Below are positions 45,384 to 53,683 of a stretch of DNA of 64,000 bases, piece by piece. The notes below the pieces were generated by a model that was not told the DNA's origin, searched no databases, and was given only the letters and a program-made list of their open reading frames with translations. Made by a program: the position numbers and the translations under genes. Within the stretch, counting starts at the first letter, position 1. Every line of letters begins with the position of its first letter. Origin of the DNA: Micromonospora orduensis (GTDB taxonomy: Bacteria; Actinomycetota; Actinomycetes; Mycobacteriales; Micromonosporaceae); NCBI RefSeq assembly GCF_006228125.1, contig NZ_VDFY01000093.1:1-64000 (forward strand). Direction: 5' to 3'.

Positions 45384-47204
45384 GTGGAGTTTCGCGTACT
45401 GGGGCCGGTGAGCGCCTGGCGCGACGGCGGTGAGGTCCCGCTGGACGGCGCCAAGCAGCGCACCGTCCTGGCCGTCCTGCTGCTCGCCCGGGGGCGAATC
45501 GTCTCCGACACGCGGCTCTGCCAGCTGCTGTGGGACGAACACCCGCCGGCGACGTTCGCCGCCCAGCTCTACAACTACGTCTCCCGCCTGCGGAAGTATC
45601 TCGGCGACGAGGTGGAGATCGTCAGGCAGTGGTCCGGCTACATGTTGCGGATGGGGGACAGCCGACTCGACCTCGACGAGTTCGAGCGAATGGCCGGGTC
45701 GGGTCGGGACGCACTGCGCTCCGGTCGGCACGAGGAGGCCGCACGGGAACTGCACGGGGCGTTGGCGCTGTGGCGCGGGGCGACGCTCGCCAACGTCACC
45801 GACCACCTCGTCGAGGCGGAGTCGCCCCGGATGACCGAGGTGCGGATGGCGGTCCTGGAGGATCGCATCACTGTCGACCTGATGCTGGGCCGGCAGGCTG
45901 AGCTGGTGGTGGAGCTGAGCGACCTGGTCGCCGCGCAGCCGCTGCACGAGCAACTGCGCAGCCACCTGATGACGGCTCTGCTGCGGTGCGACCGTCAGGC
46001 CGACGCGCTGGCCGTCTACCACGAGGGCCGGCGGGTGCTCGCCGACGAGCTGGGGGCCGATCCGGGACCGGCGCTGGCCGAGGCGTACCAGGTGGTGCTG
46101 GCCGGCCGTGGGATGCCCGATGTCGCGGTCGCAGCGCGGGCCGGAGCCGGCTGGCGGGACGTCCGGCCGGCGATGCTGCCGCCCGGAGCACAGGACTTCT
46201 GCGGCCGGGAGCAGGAACTGCGGGAGCTGGCCGGGCTGCTCGCCGAGACGTCGCCGTCCGCTCCGCAGCGGACGCTGCTGACCGGGATGCCCGGCGTCGG
46301 CAAGTCGGCGCTGGCGCTGCGGGCCGCGCACCTCTGCCGCGGCGAGTTCCCGGACGGGCAGCTCTACGCCGACCTCGGCGGCACCCGGGGCAACGCCACC
46401 GACCCGGGCGACGTGCTGGGCTGGTTCCTCCGGAGTCTCGGTAATGCCGAGGAGGCCATTCCGAGGCGCCTCGACGAACGCGAGTGCCTCTACCGCAGCC
46501 AGTTGGCCGGCCGCCGGGTGCTGGTGGTGCTCGACAACTCCGCCAACTATCCGCAGGTCCGCCCGCTGTTGCCCGGTGATCCGTCCTGCCGGGTGATCCT
46601 GACCTGCCGTGGTCGCCTCTCCGAGTTGCCCGGTGTCACCCGCGTCGAGGTGGGCATCCTCGATCCGGCGCAGGCGCTTGAGCTGTTCGCCACGATCGTC
46701 GGCTCGCGGCGGGTGGCCGCCGAGCTCGGTGCCGCACACCGGATCGTGCAGTTGTGCGGGCGGCTCTCGATCGGCATCCGGGTGGCTGCGGCGCGGCTCA
46801 TCGCCCGGCCGCACTGGTCACTGCGCTACCTCGCGCAGCGGCTGGCCGACGAACGGTTCCGTCTCAACGAACTACGGCTGGGGACGCTTGACGTGCGGGC
46901 CCGCATCGAGGGCAGCTACCAGGAGCTTGAGATCGAGAGTCAGGTCGCGCTGCGCCGGCTGGCACTGCTGAACACGGCCGACTTCCCGATCGGGGCCGCC
47001 GCCCGGGTGCTCGGCGTGACGCCCCGGGTGGGGGAGGAGGTGGCCGAGAGCCTGGTCGACGCCCGGCTGCTGGAGATCGCGGGCTCGGACGGCGGGCGGC
47101 GGCAGCGACACCGCTTCCACGATCTGGTACGGGTCTTCGCGCGGGAGAAGGCCGACCCGGTGGACCACCGCGTGGTGACCGCCCGGTCGGTGTTGTCGGC
47201 ATAG
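45384..47204 (+). CDS. SARP-family regulator with NB-ARC ATPase domain
   Basis: AfsR-like Streptomyces antibiotic regulatory protein, 606 residues. An OmpR-like DNA-binding domain (VEFRVLGPVSAWRDGGEVPL, QLYNYVSRLRKYLGD), a bacterial transcriptional activation domain to about residue 245, and an NB-ARC ATPase (GMPGVGKSALALRAA at about 300; VLVVLDNSANYPQVRPLL). The TPR tail of full AfsR proteins is missing. GTG 45384 follows GGAG by five bases. It is divergent from lanM, but the repeats that look like SARP sites are in front of the downstream acyl and NRPS genes. Confidence 0.9.
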   Translation: MEFRVLGPVSAWRDGGEVPLDGAKQRTVLAVLLLARGRIVSDTRLCQLLWDEHPPATFAAQLYNYVSRLRKYLGDEVEIVRQWSGYMLRMGDSRLDLDEFERMAGSGRDALRSGRHEEAARELHGALALWRGATLANVTDHLVEAESPRMTEVRMAVLEDRITVDLMLGRQAELVVELSDLVAAQPLHEQLRSHLMTALLRCDRQADALAVYHEGRRVLADELGADPGPALAEAYQVVLAGRGMPDVAVAARAGAGWRDVRPAMLPPGAQDFCGREQELRELAGLLAETSPSAPQRTLLTGMPGVGKSALALRAAHLCRGEFPDGQLYADLGGTRGNATDPGDVLGWFLRSLGNAEEAIPRRLDERECLYRSQLAGRRVLVVLDNSANYPQVRPLLPGDPSCRVILTCRGRLSELPGVTRVEVGILDPAQALELFATIVGSRRVAAELGAAHRIVQLCGRLSIGIRVAAARLIARPHWSLRYLAQRLADERFRLNELRLGTLDVRARIEGSYQELEIESQVALRRLALLNTADFPIGAAARVLGVTPRVGEEVAESLVDARLLEIAGSDGGRRQRHRFHDLVRVFAREKADPVDHRVVTARSVLSA

Positions 47205-47242
47205 CCGTACCTGCTGATCCCCGGGTTTCCGCCGTGCCCCGG

Positions 47243-47260
47243 CGTATGGAGAAGATATAG
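47243..47260 (+). promoter_or_regulatory. Candidate SARP box, copy 1
   Basis: Heptamers CGTATGG and GATATAG are separated by AGAA, giving the 11-bp period typical of SARP sites. It ends 22 bases before the GTG of the first dehydratase gene, close enough for a leaderless or short-leader transcript. Confidence 0.6.
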
Positions 47261-47282
47261 CCGGTGCCGGCACGGTCAGTGA

Positions 47283-47651
47283 GTGACCATCCTGATCCCG
47301 CCCGAGTGCGCGACCAGCGCGCGGATCGACCTCGACCACACCAGCGGGGACGAGATCGTCGCCCGGATCCGGCCCGACCGGGACGACCCGGTCTTCGCCG
47401 GGCACTATCCCGGGTTCCCCCTGCTGCCGGGTGTCTACATCGTCGAGTACGTGCACCGCGCCGTCCTCGCGGCGGTGCCGTCGGCGATCCTCGCCGAGCT
47501 GGTGTCCTGCCGGTTCCTCCGAACGATCGATCTCGACGACGAGCTGGTCGTCTCCATCCGGTGTGACGGCGGGCTCTACCGGGGCGCGGTCGCCGTGTCC
47601 GGCGTACCGGCCGCCGAGGTGGTGTTGCGTTACCAGGAAGGAGACGGTTGA
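47283..47651 (+). CDS. FabZ-like hotdog dehydratase, catalytic
   Basis: 122-residue 3-hydroxyacyl-ACP dehydratase-like protein. The signature HYPGFPLLPGVYIVEY carries catalytic His41 and Glu55 in the normal order. It is shorter than housekeeping FabZ and lacks the usual N-terminal IPHRxP stretch, which is instead in the next gene. The start is GTG 47283. The downstream gene overlaps by one base, suggesting the two make a heteromeric dehydratase. Confidence 0.8.
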   Translation: MTILIPPECATSARIDLDHTSGDEIVARIRPDRDDPVFAGHYPGFPLLPGVYIVEYVHRAVLAAVPSAILAELVSCRFLRTIDLDDELVVSIRCDGGLYRGAVAVSGVPAAEVVLRYQEGDG

Positions 47652-48115
47652 TGCTCGACCGCGACGACATCCGGCGGCTCATCCCGCACCGCCCGCCGAT
47701 GCTCCTGGTCGACCGGGTCAGCGAACTGGTGCCCCGGCGCCGGCTGGTGGGCAGTTACACGGTGACCGGACCCCGGCCGTTGCCCGCCGTGCTGCTGCTG
47801 GAGTCGTGGGGGCAGGCCGCGCTGGTGCTGATCCGGCACGACCGGCCGATGCCCGACGTGCTGACCGACGGGGTGCCGATCGCGGGTGCCTTCGAGGGGA
47901 TCCGCTTCGGCCGGCCGGTGCTGCCGGGCGAGACGGTCGAGCACCGGGTCGAGCTGATCCGGCTGATCGCCGACACGGGTTTCGTCCGGGGCGAGAGCGT
48001 GATCGGCACCGAGGTGGTCATGCAGGTCGGTCGTCTGGTCGGTGCGGTGCGCCCGGCGGCCGCGCTTCGCCCCGCCGTCCTGGCCGGGGTCTCCGACGTC
48101 AAGGAGTCGACATGA
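47651..48115 (+). CDS. FabZ-like hotdog protein lacking the catalytic His
   Basis: 154 residues. It has the FabZ beginning LIPHRPPMLLVDRV and the central-helix end LLLESWGQAALVL with the conserved Glu51, but the loop normally reading GHFPGxPxxPG is shortened to GPRPLPAV, with no His. It probably is the non-catalytic or substrate-binding partner of the preceding protein, as in split hotdog dehydratases. ATG 47651 shares a base with the previous stop (TGATG). ATGA overlap with the reductase. Confidence 0.75.
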   Translation: MLDRDDIRRLIPHRPPMLLVDRVSELVPRRRLVGSYTVTGPRPLPAVLLLESWGQAALVLIRHDRPMPDVLTDGVPIAGAFEGIRFGRPVLPGETVEHRVELIRLIADTGFVRGESVIGTEVVMQVGRLVGAVRPAAALRPAVLAGVSDVKEST

Positions 48116-48858
48116 GTGAAATCCGACGACCGGTCGCCCTGGTCAGCGGCGGATCCCGAGGGATCGGCCGGGCCGTGGTCCGGCAGCTCGCCGCGGACGG
48201 GTACGACGTGGCTTTCTGTTATCAGAGCAACCGGGAGGCCGCCGAGAAGGTGGCCGCGGAGGTGCTGGAGGCCGGTGCCCGGGTGCTGGCCCGGCAGGTG
48301 GACGTCGCCGACGCCGCGCAGGTGCGCGACTTCGTCACCGGGGTGGAGCGCGACCTGGGCGGGATCGCGGCCATGGTGACCGTCGCCGGGATCATCCGTG
48401 ACCGGCCGGTGGCGATGATGGCCGACGAGGAGTGGCAGTCGGTGATCGACGTCAACCTCGGGGGCGTCTACAACGTGTGCCGGGCGGCGATCCGCCGGAT
48501 GATGCGGCGTCGTGGTGGTGCCATCGTCACGGTCTCCTCGGTGGCCGGCATCACCGGCAGCCCGGGCCAGACGAACTACTCGGCCTCGAAGGCCGGCATC
48601 ATCGGCTTCACCAAGGCGCTGGCGAAGGAGGTCGGCCCGTACGGGATCCGGGTCAACGCCGTGGCGCCGGGCTTCATCGAGACCGACATGCTGAACGACC
48701 TGCCAGCCGGGCTGACCGTGGGCGTCCAGCAGCGGACCGCGCTGGGCCGGCTCGGCCAGGCGGAGGAGGTCGCCCCGGTGGTGACGTTCCTGCTCTCGGA
48801 GCGGGCCTCCTACCTGACCGGGCAGGTCGTCACGGTTGACGGTGGTCTGACGTTCTGA
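48112..48858 (+). CDS. 3-oxoacyl-ACP reductase, FabG-like
   Basis: 248-residue SDR. NADPH motif VSGGSRGIGRAV, catalytic Ser in VTVSSVAGITG, and Tyr and Lys in TNYSASKAG; the ending RLGQAEEVAPVVTFLLS, YLTGQVVTVDGGL is the FabG pattern. It completes a dehydratase-dehydratase-reductase set in one unit. The frame is open far upstream as a shadow; ATG 48112 overlaps the previous stop by four bases. Its 3' end overlaps the convergent SDR gene by 29 bases. Confidence 0.9.
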   Translation: MSEIRRPVALVSGGSRGIGRAVVRQLAADGYDVAFCYQSNREAAEKVAAEVLEAGARVLARQVDVADAAQVRDFVTGVERDLGGIAAMVTVAGIIRDRPVAMMADEEWQSVIDVNLGGVYNVCRAAIRRMMRRRGGAIVTVSSVAGITGSPGQTNYSASKAGIIGFTKALAKEVGPYGIRVNAVAPGFIETDMLNDLPAGLTVGVQQRTALGRLGQAEEVAPVVTFLLSERASYLTGQVVTVDGGLTF

Positions 48859-49717
48859 CCCGCTGTGCCGCGAGCCGGGCCCGCATGGCCTCCAGACGGG
48901 CCTGGCTCGCCTGCGTCCGGGCGCGGCGCGCGGTGATCCGCAGATAGGCCGTACCGAGTAACCGGGTGAGCAGGTCGGCCCGGCGGGCGTCCGCCCCGAC
49001 GATGATCTTCACCCGGTTGCGCCGGACCCCGCGCAGGATGATCCGGGCGGCCTGCTCGGCCGAGGTCGTCGCCTCCCGGGCGTAGCGCTCCCGGATTCCG
49101 CCGTAGCCGAGCCCTGTCGCGGCCCGGGCGTTGCTGAAGATGTCGGTCCGCACCGTGCCCGGGTAGACGCAGCTGACCTTCACCGGCACGTCGCCGACAC
49201 GCATCTCCTGCAACACCGCCTCGGTGAAGCCCCGGACGGCGAACTTCGCCGCGTTGTACGCGCTCTGCGCCGGCGCCGGGGTCAACCCGTACATGCTGGA
49301 GATGTTCACCAGGTGGCCCCGGGTGGCGACCAGTTGCGGCAGGAACGCCTGGGTGCCGTGCACCACGCCCCAGAAGTCGACGTCCAGCACCCATCGCATG
49401 TCGTCCCAGTCGGCCTCGGTGATCGAGGCAAGCAGGGTCACGCCGGCATTGTTGATCACCAGGTCGGCGCCGCCGAAGTCGGCGCGTACCTCCTTGGCGT
49501 GGTTCTGCACCGCGAGCCTGTCGGTGACGTCCAGCCGGTAGGTGCGGACCTCGGCTCCCCGTTCAGCGCAGCTCGCGGCGGTCTGCGCCAGGCCCTCCGG
49601 CACCGCGTCGGAGAGGGCCAGGCGGGCGCCCTGCGCGGCCAGCTCGACAGCCAACGCCCGGCCGATGCCTGAACCCGCACCGGTGACGACCGCGACCTTT
49701 GATCGGAACTCCTCCAT
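48830..49717 (-). CDS. Short-chain dehydrogenase/reductase
   Basis: 295-residue classical SDR. Cofactor motif VVTGAGSGIGRALAV, NNAGV, catalytic Ser in NISSMYGLTPAP and Tyr/Lys in SAYNAAKFAV. The Arg-rich C-terminal extension (LRITARRARTQASQARLEAMRARLAAQ) is not typical of FabG. It is the only minus-strand gene in the biosynthetic block and has its own candidate SARP box upstream, so it is probably a tailoring or acyl-modifying enzyme. ATG 49717 chosen by the fold start; upstream frame is non-coding. Confidence 0.85.
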   Translation of the reverse strand: MEEFRSKVAVVTGAGSGIGRALAVELAAQGARLALSDAVPEGLAQTAASCAERGAEVRTYRLDVTDRLAVQNHAKEVRADFGGADLVINNAGVTLLASITEADWDDMRWVLDVDFWGVVHGTQAFLPQLVATRGHLVNISSMYGLTPAPAQSAYNAAKFAVRGFTEAVLQEMRVGDVPVKVSCVYPGTVRTDIFSNARAATGLGYGGIRERYAREATTSAEQAARIILRGVRRNRVKIIVGADARRADLLTRLLGTAYLRITARRARTQASQARLEAMRARLAAQRVRTSDHRQP

Positions 49718-49784
49718 GCGCGCTCCCTCGGAATCGGCGTGCCGCCTGCGGCGACACACGTCCGCCGTACGGTCCGGGGCCGGG

Positions 49785-49802
49785 CTATCTCTTTTCCATA
49801 CC
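49785..49802 (-). promoter_or_regulatory. Candidate SARP box, copy 2 (minus)
   Basis: On the minus strand GGTATGG-AAAA-GAGATAG, again two heptamers at 11-bp period. It lies 67 bases before the start of the SDR gene. Confidence 0.6.
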
Positions 49803-49808
49803 GGGCGC

Positions 49809-49826
49809 GATGTAGAGAAGTTATGA
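49809..49826 (+). promoter_or_regulatory. Weaker SARP-like box, copy 3
   Basis: GATGTAG-AGAA-GTTATGA has the same spacer AGAA and period as copy 1 but a poorer second heptamer. It is 69 bases before the FabH-like gene and back to back with copy 2. Confidence 0.4.
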
Positions 49827-49895
49827 GAGCCCCGCCGAACACTGCCTCCGGACGGTGCCACCAGGACGCCGACCAGGCGTGGTGCGGAGGAGGCG

Positions 49896-50852
49896 ATGGC
49901 ACAGATGACAGGCGCGGCAATCACCGGGCTCGGGGCGTACCGGCCGAGCAGACTGATCACCAACGAGGAGATCTCCGAGGAAGCCGGCGTGACTCCGGAG
50001 TGGATCGAGGAGCGGACCGGTATCCGGTCGCGCTATCGGTCCGGGCCGGACGAATCCGTGACGATGATGGCCGCCGAGGCTGGCGGAAAGGCGCTGGCCA
50101 TGGCCAACGTCGACCCGGCCGAGGTGGACCTGGTCATCCTCGCCTCCGCGACGAAGAAGGACCGCATCCCGGGTGGGGCGCCGGAGGTGGCCAGCCGGAT
50201 CGGCATCACCGCCACCGGGGCGTTCGACCTGAACGCCGCCTGCGCCGGCTTCGCCTACTCGATCGGGATCGCGGCCAACGAGATCCGGATCGGCGGTGCC
50301 CGCAACGTGCTGGTCGTCGGGGCGGAACAGCTGAGCCGCTTCATCGACCCGGAGGACCCGGCGACGTACGTCATCTTCGGTGATGGTGCGGGCGCCGCGG
50401 TGGTCTCCCCGGCGGAGGTCGACGGAATCAGCCCGACCGTGTGGGGCAGCGACGGCTCGCGGTCCGACATCCTCGGCACCAAGTGGGACGCCAACGGCCG
50501 CGAGTTCGCCAAGATGGACGGCCCCCTGGTCTACCGCTGGTCGACGAAGAACGTGCCGAGGGTGGCCCGCAAGGTGTGCGCCCACGCCGGCATCGAGCTG
50601 TCGGACATCGACTGGTTCGTGCCGCACCAGGCGAACCTCCGCATCGTCGACCAGTTGGCCGAGATCCTCCAGATCCCGGACGAGAAGGTCGCCAAGGACA
50701 TCGTCGACACCGGCAACACCTCGGCCGCGTCGGTGCCGCTGGCGCTCAGCCGGCTGCACGAGAGCGGTCGGACCACCCCGGGCGACCGCGTGCTGCTGCT
50801 GGGCTTCGGGGCGGGACTCGCCTACGCCGGGCAGCTCATCCGGATGCCCTGA
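49896..50852 (+). CDS. FabH-like ketosynthase III
   Basis: 318 residues with a complete KASIII triad: Cys116 in NAACAGF, His244 in VPHQAN and Asn274 in GNTSAAS. Such enzymes start an acyl chain from an acyl-CoA and malonyl-ACP. It stands directly before the ACP gene, so it probably loads or primes the acyl chain of the nearby peptide cluster. No KS/CLF pair is present in the window. Confidence 0.88.
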   Translation: MAQMTGAAITGLGAYRPSRLITNEEISEEAGVTPEWIEERTGIRSRYRSGPDESVTMMAAEAGGKALAMANVDPAEVDLVILASATKKDRIPGGAPEVASRIGITATGAFDLNAACAGFAYSIGIAANEIRIGGARNVLVVGAEQLSRFIDPEDPATYVIFGDGAGAAVVSPAEVDGISPTVWGSDGSRSDILGTKWDANGREFAKMDGPLVYRWSTKNVPRVARKVCAHAGIELSDIDWFVPHQANLRIVDQLAEILQIPDEKVAKDIVDTGNTSAASVPLALSRLHESGRTTPGDRVLLLGFGAGLAYAGQLIRMP

Positions 50853-50892
50853 CCACTCCGATCACGACCCCTCCCACGAAAGGACAAGCACC

Positions 50893-51147
50893 ATGACGAT
50901 GACCGTGAACCAGGTGTCCCTCGACGTTGTCTCGCTCACGCGCAAGCTGATGACCGAGGACGTCGACCGGGAGATCAACGCCGGCGACACCTTCGTCGAC
51001 CTCGGGCTGGACAGCCTCAAGCTCGTCGACCTGCTCGCCGCCGTGGAGACCCACTTCGACATCGAGGTGCCGGACGAGAAGGTCGGCAGCTTCGCCAAGG
51101 TCCAGGATCTCAGCGACTTCGTCCTCTCCGCCCGGTCTCCGGTGTGA
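50893..51147 (+). CDS. Acyl carrier protein
   Basis: 84-residue stand-alone carrier. The phosphopantetheine site is Ser41 in DLGLDSLKLVDLL; helix II sequence and the acidic end EVPDEKVGSFAKVQDL are ACP-like. ATG 50893 follows GAAAGGA by seven bases. It overlaps the C-domain gene (GTGA), coupling carrier and condensation protein. Confidence 0.92.
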   Translation: MTMTVNQVSLDVVSLTRKLMTEDVDREINAGDTFVDLGLDSLKLVDLLAAVETHFDIEVPDEKVGSFAKVQDLSDFVLSARSPV

Positions 51148-52499
51148 CCGAGGACGTCCGGGAGTTGTCGGTCGGGCAGCGGGCGCTGTGGCTGGTCCAC
51201 CGGCTGGCCCCGGACAGCCCGGCCAGCAACGTGGTCCACGGTCTGCACGTCGAACCGGCGCTCGACCCCGACCTGGTACGCCGGGCGTTGGCGGTGGTGC
51301 GATCACGACACGACCTGCTCCGGTCCCGGTTCGTGCAGACGGACCAGGGTCCGGTGCGGGTCGTCGATCCCGACCTCGGGTGCGAGGTCGAGGTCCACGA
51401 TGTTCCCGACCTGGACGACGACGGGCTGGTGCGCCGCTGCCAGGAGTTCGGCGACCAGCCGCTACGGCTCGGGCGGGACGGTCCGATGCGGGTGGCGCTG
51501 CTGCGGCGGCGCACCGACTGCGTGCTGGTGGTGGTCATCCACCACATCGCCACCGACTTCCACTCTCAGCGGATCGTCTGGCAGGAGTTGGACGCCGCGT
51601 ACGGGGCCCTGCAGGCCGGGCGGGCGGTGGAGTTGCCGCCGGTCTCCGGCAGCTACGACGACTTCCTCGCCCGGGAACGGGCGGCCCTGGCCGGCGAGCG
51701 CGGCGAGCGGCTGCGCGCCTACTGGGATCAGGTCTGCGACGGTGCCACGGCGGCCACGCTGCCGACCGACCGGCCCCGTCCGCCGGTGCGCTCGTTCCGC
51801 GGCGGCGCGTTCAGCCAGGAGATCCCGGACGACCTCGCCGTCCATCTGCGGGAGGCCGCGGCCGCGGCCGGGGTGACGCCGTACAGCGTCGTGCTCGCCG
51901 CGTTCCAGGCGACGATGTACCGCTACACCGGGCTGGGGGAGCTCACCGTCGGTTGTCCGGCGTCGCTGCGCCGGGGGCGGGCGCTGCGCGGGGTGGTCGG
52001 CATGTTGATCAACACGATCGCGCTGCGTGGGTCGTTCGACGCGGACACCACGTTCGCCACGGCGATCACCGCGGCGAGTCGACAGCTCACCGACGCCGTG
52101 GCCCATGCCGCCTACCCGTTCCCGCTGCTCCGATCGGGCCGACGTAACCAGGATCCACCGGTGCGGGTGACCGTCACCCTGCTGGCTCACCAGCACGGTG
52201 ACAACTACAGCACCCGGCGGCACGCGTTCGCCGGGCACCGGATCCGGCTGCTGGACATCCCGTACGACGAGGGCCAGTTCGACCTGTCGGCGACCCTCAC
52301 CCAGTACCAGGACGGCCGGCTCCAGGCGGAGTTCGGTTACGACACCGACCTGTTCGACGAGCCGACCGTGCAGCGGCTGGCCGGGCACTTCCTCCAGATG
52401 TTGCGGGTGGCCTGCACTGCGCCTCAGACGGTCGTTTCCCTGGCGCCGATGGTCGACCAGGCGGAACTGCGCGAACTGCTGGCGCTCGGCACCCGATAG
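51144..52499 (+). CDS. Stand-alone NRPS condensation-domain protein
   Basis: 451 residues forming one condensation domain and nothing else: start ELSVGQRALWLVHRLAPDSP, HH motif IHHIATDFHSQ (HHxxxDF rather than HHxxxDG) at about residues 132-138, and late DxxL-like GQFDLSATLTQY. GTG 51144 overlaps the ACP stop. A free C domain next to an ACP and an NRPS that begins with an A domain is likely the N-acylating starter domain acting in trans (inference). Confidence 0.88.
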   Translation: MTEDVRELSVGQRALWLVHRLAPDSPASNVVHGLHVEPALDPDLVRRALAVVRSRHDLLRSRFVQTDQGPVRVVDPDLGCEVEVHDVPDLDDDGLVRRCQEFGDQPLRLGRDGPMRVALLRRRTDCVLVVVIHHIATDFHSQRIVWQELDAAYGALQAGRAVELPPVSGSYDDFLARERAALAGERGERLRAYWDQVCDGATAATLPTDRPRPPVRSFRGGAFSQEIPDDLAVHLREAAAAAGVTPYSVVLAAFQATMYRYTGLGELTVGCPASLRRGRALRGVVGMLINTIALRGSFDADTTFATAITAASRQLTDAVAHAAYPFPLLRSGRRNQDPPVRVTVTLLAHQHGDNYSTRRHAFAGHRIRLLDIPYDEGQFDLSATLTQYQDGRLQAEFGYDTDLFDEPTVQRLAGHFLQMLRVACTAPQTVVSLAPMVDQAELRELLALGTR

Positions 52500-52632
52500 A
52501 CCGGTGCGGCGTGACCCCGTGGCGCCCTGACGCCACCGGGACGGTGTGTCCGCCGCACGGGCCGGGATCCGGTCGGCGCGACCCCCGTCGCCGGCCGGAT
52601 CCCGAGGCCCGGCGGTGGCGGCCCGAGGCACC

Positions 52633-52650
52633 GGTATAGGGGCGGTATAG
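52633..52650 (+). promoter_or_regulatory. Candidate SARP box, copy 4 (perfect repeat)
   Basis: Two identical heptamers GGTATAG separated by GGGC, 11-bp period, in the 200-bp gap before the SbnA-like gene. A TTGACA follows at 52657-52662 and TAGGTC at 52678, spaced 15 bases, a possible weak promoter. Confidence 0.65.
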
Positions 52651-52702
52651 CGCCGATTGACAACGTCGTGGCATTGCTAGGTCACTCGTGGAGGGAGGAA
52701 CG

Positions 52703-53683
52703 GTGCGCGAGGGCATCCTCTCGACGGTCGGGAACACACCGCTGGTACAGCTGGTCCGGTTGTTTCCGGAGTTCCCCTCCCGGTTGTTCGTGAAGCTCGA
52801 ACGCTTCAATCCCGGCGGCAGCATCAAGGACCGCACCGCGCTGAGCATGCTGCGCGCCAAGGTCGAATCCGGGGAGCTCGTGCCCGGCCGGTCGGTGGTC
52901 GTCGAGTCCAGCTCGGGCAATCTGGCCATCGGCCTCGCCCAGGTCTGCGCGTACTACGCGATCCGGTTCATCTGCGTGGTCGACCCGAAGACCACCCGGC
53001 AGAACCTCGCGATCCTGACCGCGTACCGCGCGGAGATCGAGATGGTCGAGCATCCCGACCCGGTCACCGGCGAATATCTACCGGCCCGGCAGCGCCGCGT
53101 CCGCGAGTTGTGCGAGCAGGTCCCGCACGCCTACCGACCGGACCAGTACGCCAACCCGCTCAACGCCGCGGCGCAGCGGCAGACGATGGCCGAGATCGTG
53201 GCCGCGCTCGACGGGCGGATCGACTACCTGTTCTGTTCCACAGGCACCTGCGGGACGCTTGTCGGCTGCGCCGGATACCTGCGTGAGCACGGGCTGTCCA
53301 CTCAGGTGGTGGCGGTGGACGCGGTGGGCAGCGCCATCTTCGGCGACGAACCGGGGACCCGGTTGATCCCCGGGCACGGCGCCTCGGTCGTGCCGCCCCT
53401 GGCCGCCGACGCCACACCGGACGAGATCATGCACGTCTCCGACCTGGACTGCGTGGTCGGTTGCCGGTTGCTGCTGCACCGCGAGGCCATCCTCGCCGGC
53501 GGATCGTCCGGCGCCACGGTGGCCGCACTGAGCCGACGGATGGCGGACATCCCGGCGGGTGCCACAGCCGTGCTGATCCTGCCCGACAACGGTGACCGTT
53601 ACCTCGACACGATCTATTCGGATCAATGGGTTTCCCGGCATTTCGGGGAGATCACCCACCTGTGGAAGGACGCCACGTGCTGA
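52703..53683 (+). CDS. sbnA: SbnA-like N-(2-amino-2-carboxyethyl)-glutamate synthase
   Basis: PLP enzyme of the cysteine-synthase fold, 326 residues. The PLP lysine lies in PGGSIKDRTAL, the phosphate loop in FCSTGTCGTLVG, and substrate loop in ESSSGNLAIGLA. In staphyloferrin B synthesis SbnA joins O-phosphoserine and glutamate as the first step to L-2,3-diaminopropionate. Assignment rests on resemblance and on the adjacent SbnB-like gene. GTG 52703 is chosen for its GGAGGGAGG site; an earlier GTG at 52688 is possible. Confidence 0.85.
   Translation: MREGILSTVGNTPLVQLVRLFPEFPSRLFVKLERFNPGGSIKDRTALSMLRAKVESGELVPGRSVVVESSSGNLAIGLAQVCAYYAIRFICVVDPKTTRQNLAILTAYRAEIEMVEHPDPVTGEYLPARQRRVRELCEQVPHAYRPDQYANPLNAAAQRQTMAEIVAALDGRIDYLFCSTGTCGTLVGCAGYLREHGLSTQVVAVDAVGSAIFGDEPGTRLIPGHGASVVPPLAADATPDEIMHVSDLDCVVGCRLLLHREAILAGGSSGATVAALSRRMADIPAGATAVLILPDNGDRYLDTIYSDQWVSRHFGEITHLWKDATC

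Noticed and set aside
45141-46814. Very long minus-strand frame continuing upstream of lanM
   Set aside because: It is antisense to the SARP gene; high GC keeps complementary frames open. The protein it would encode is not LanM-like.
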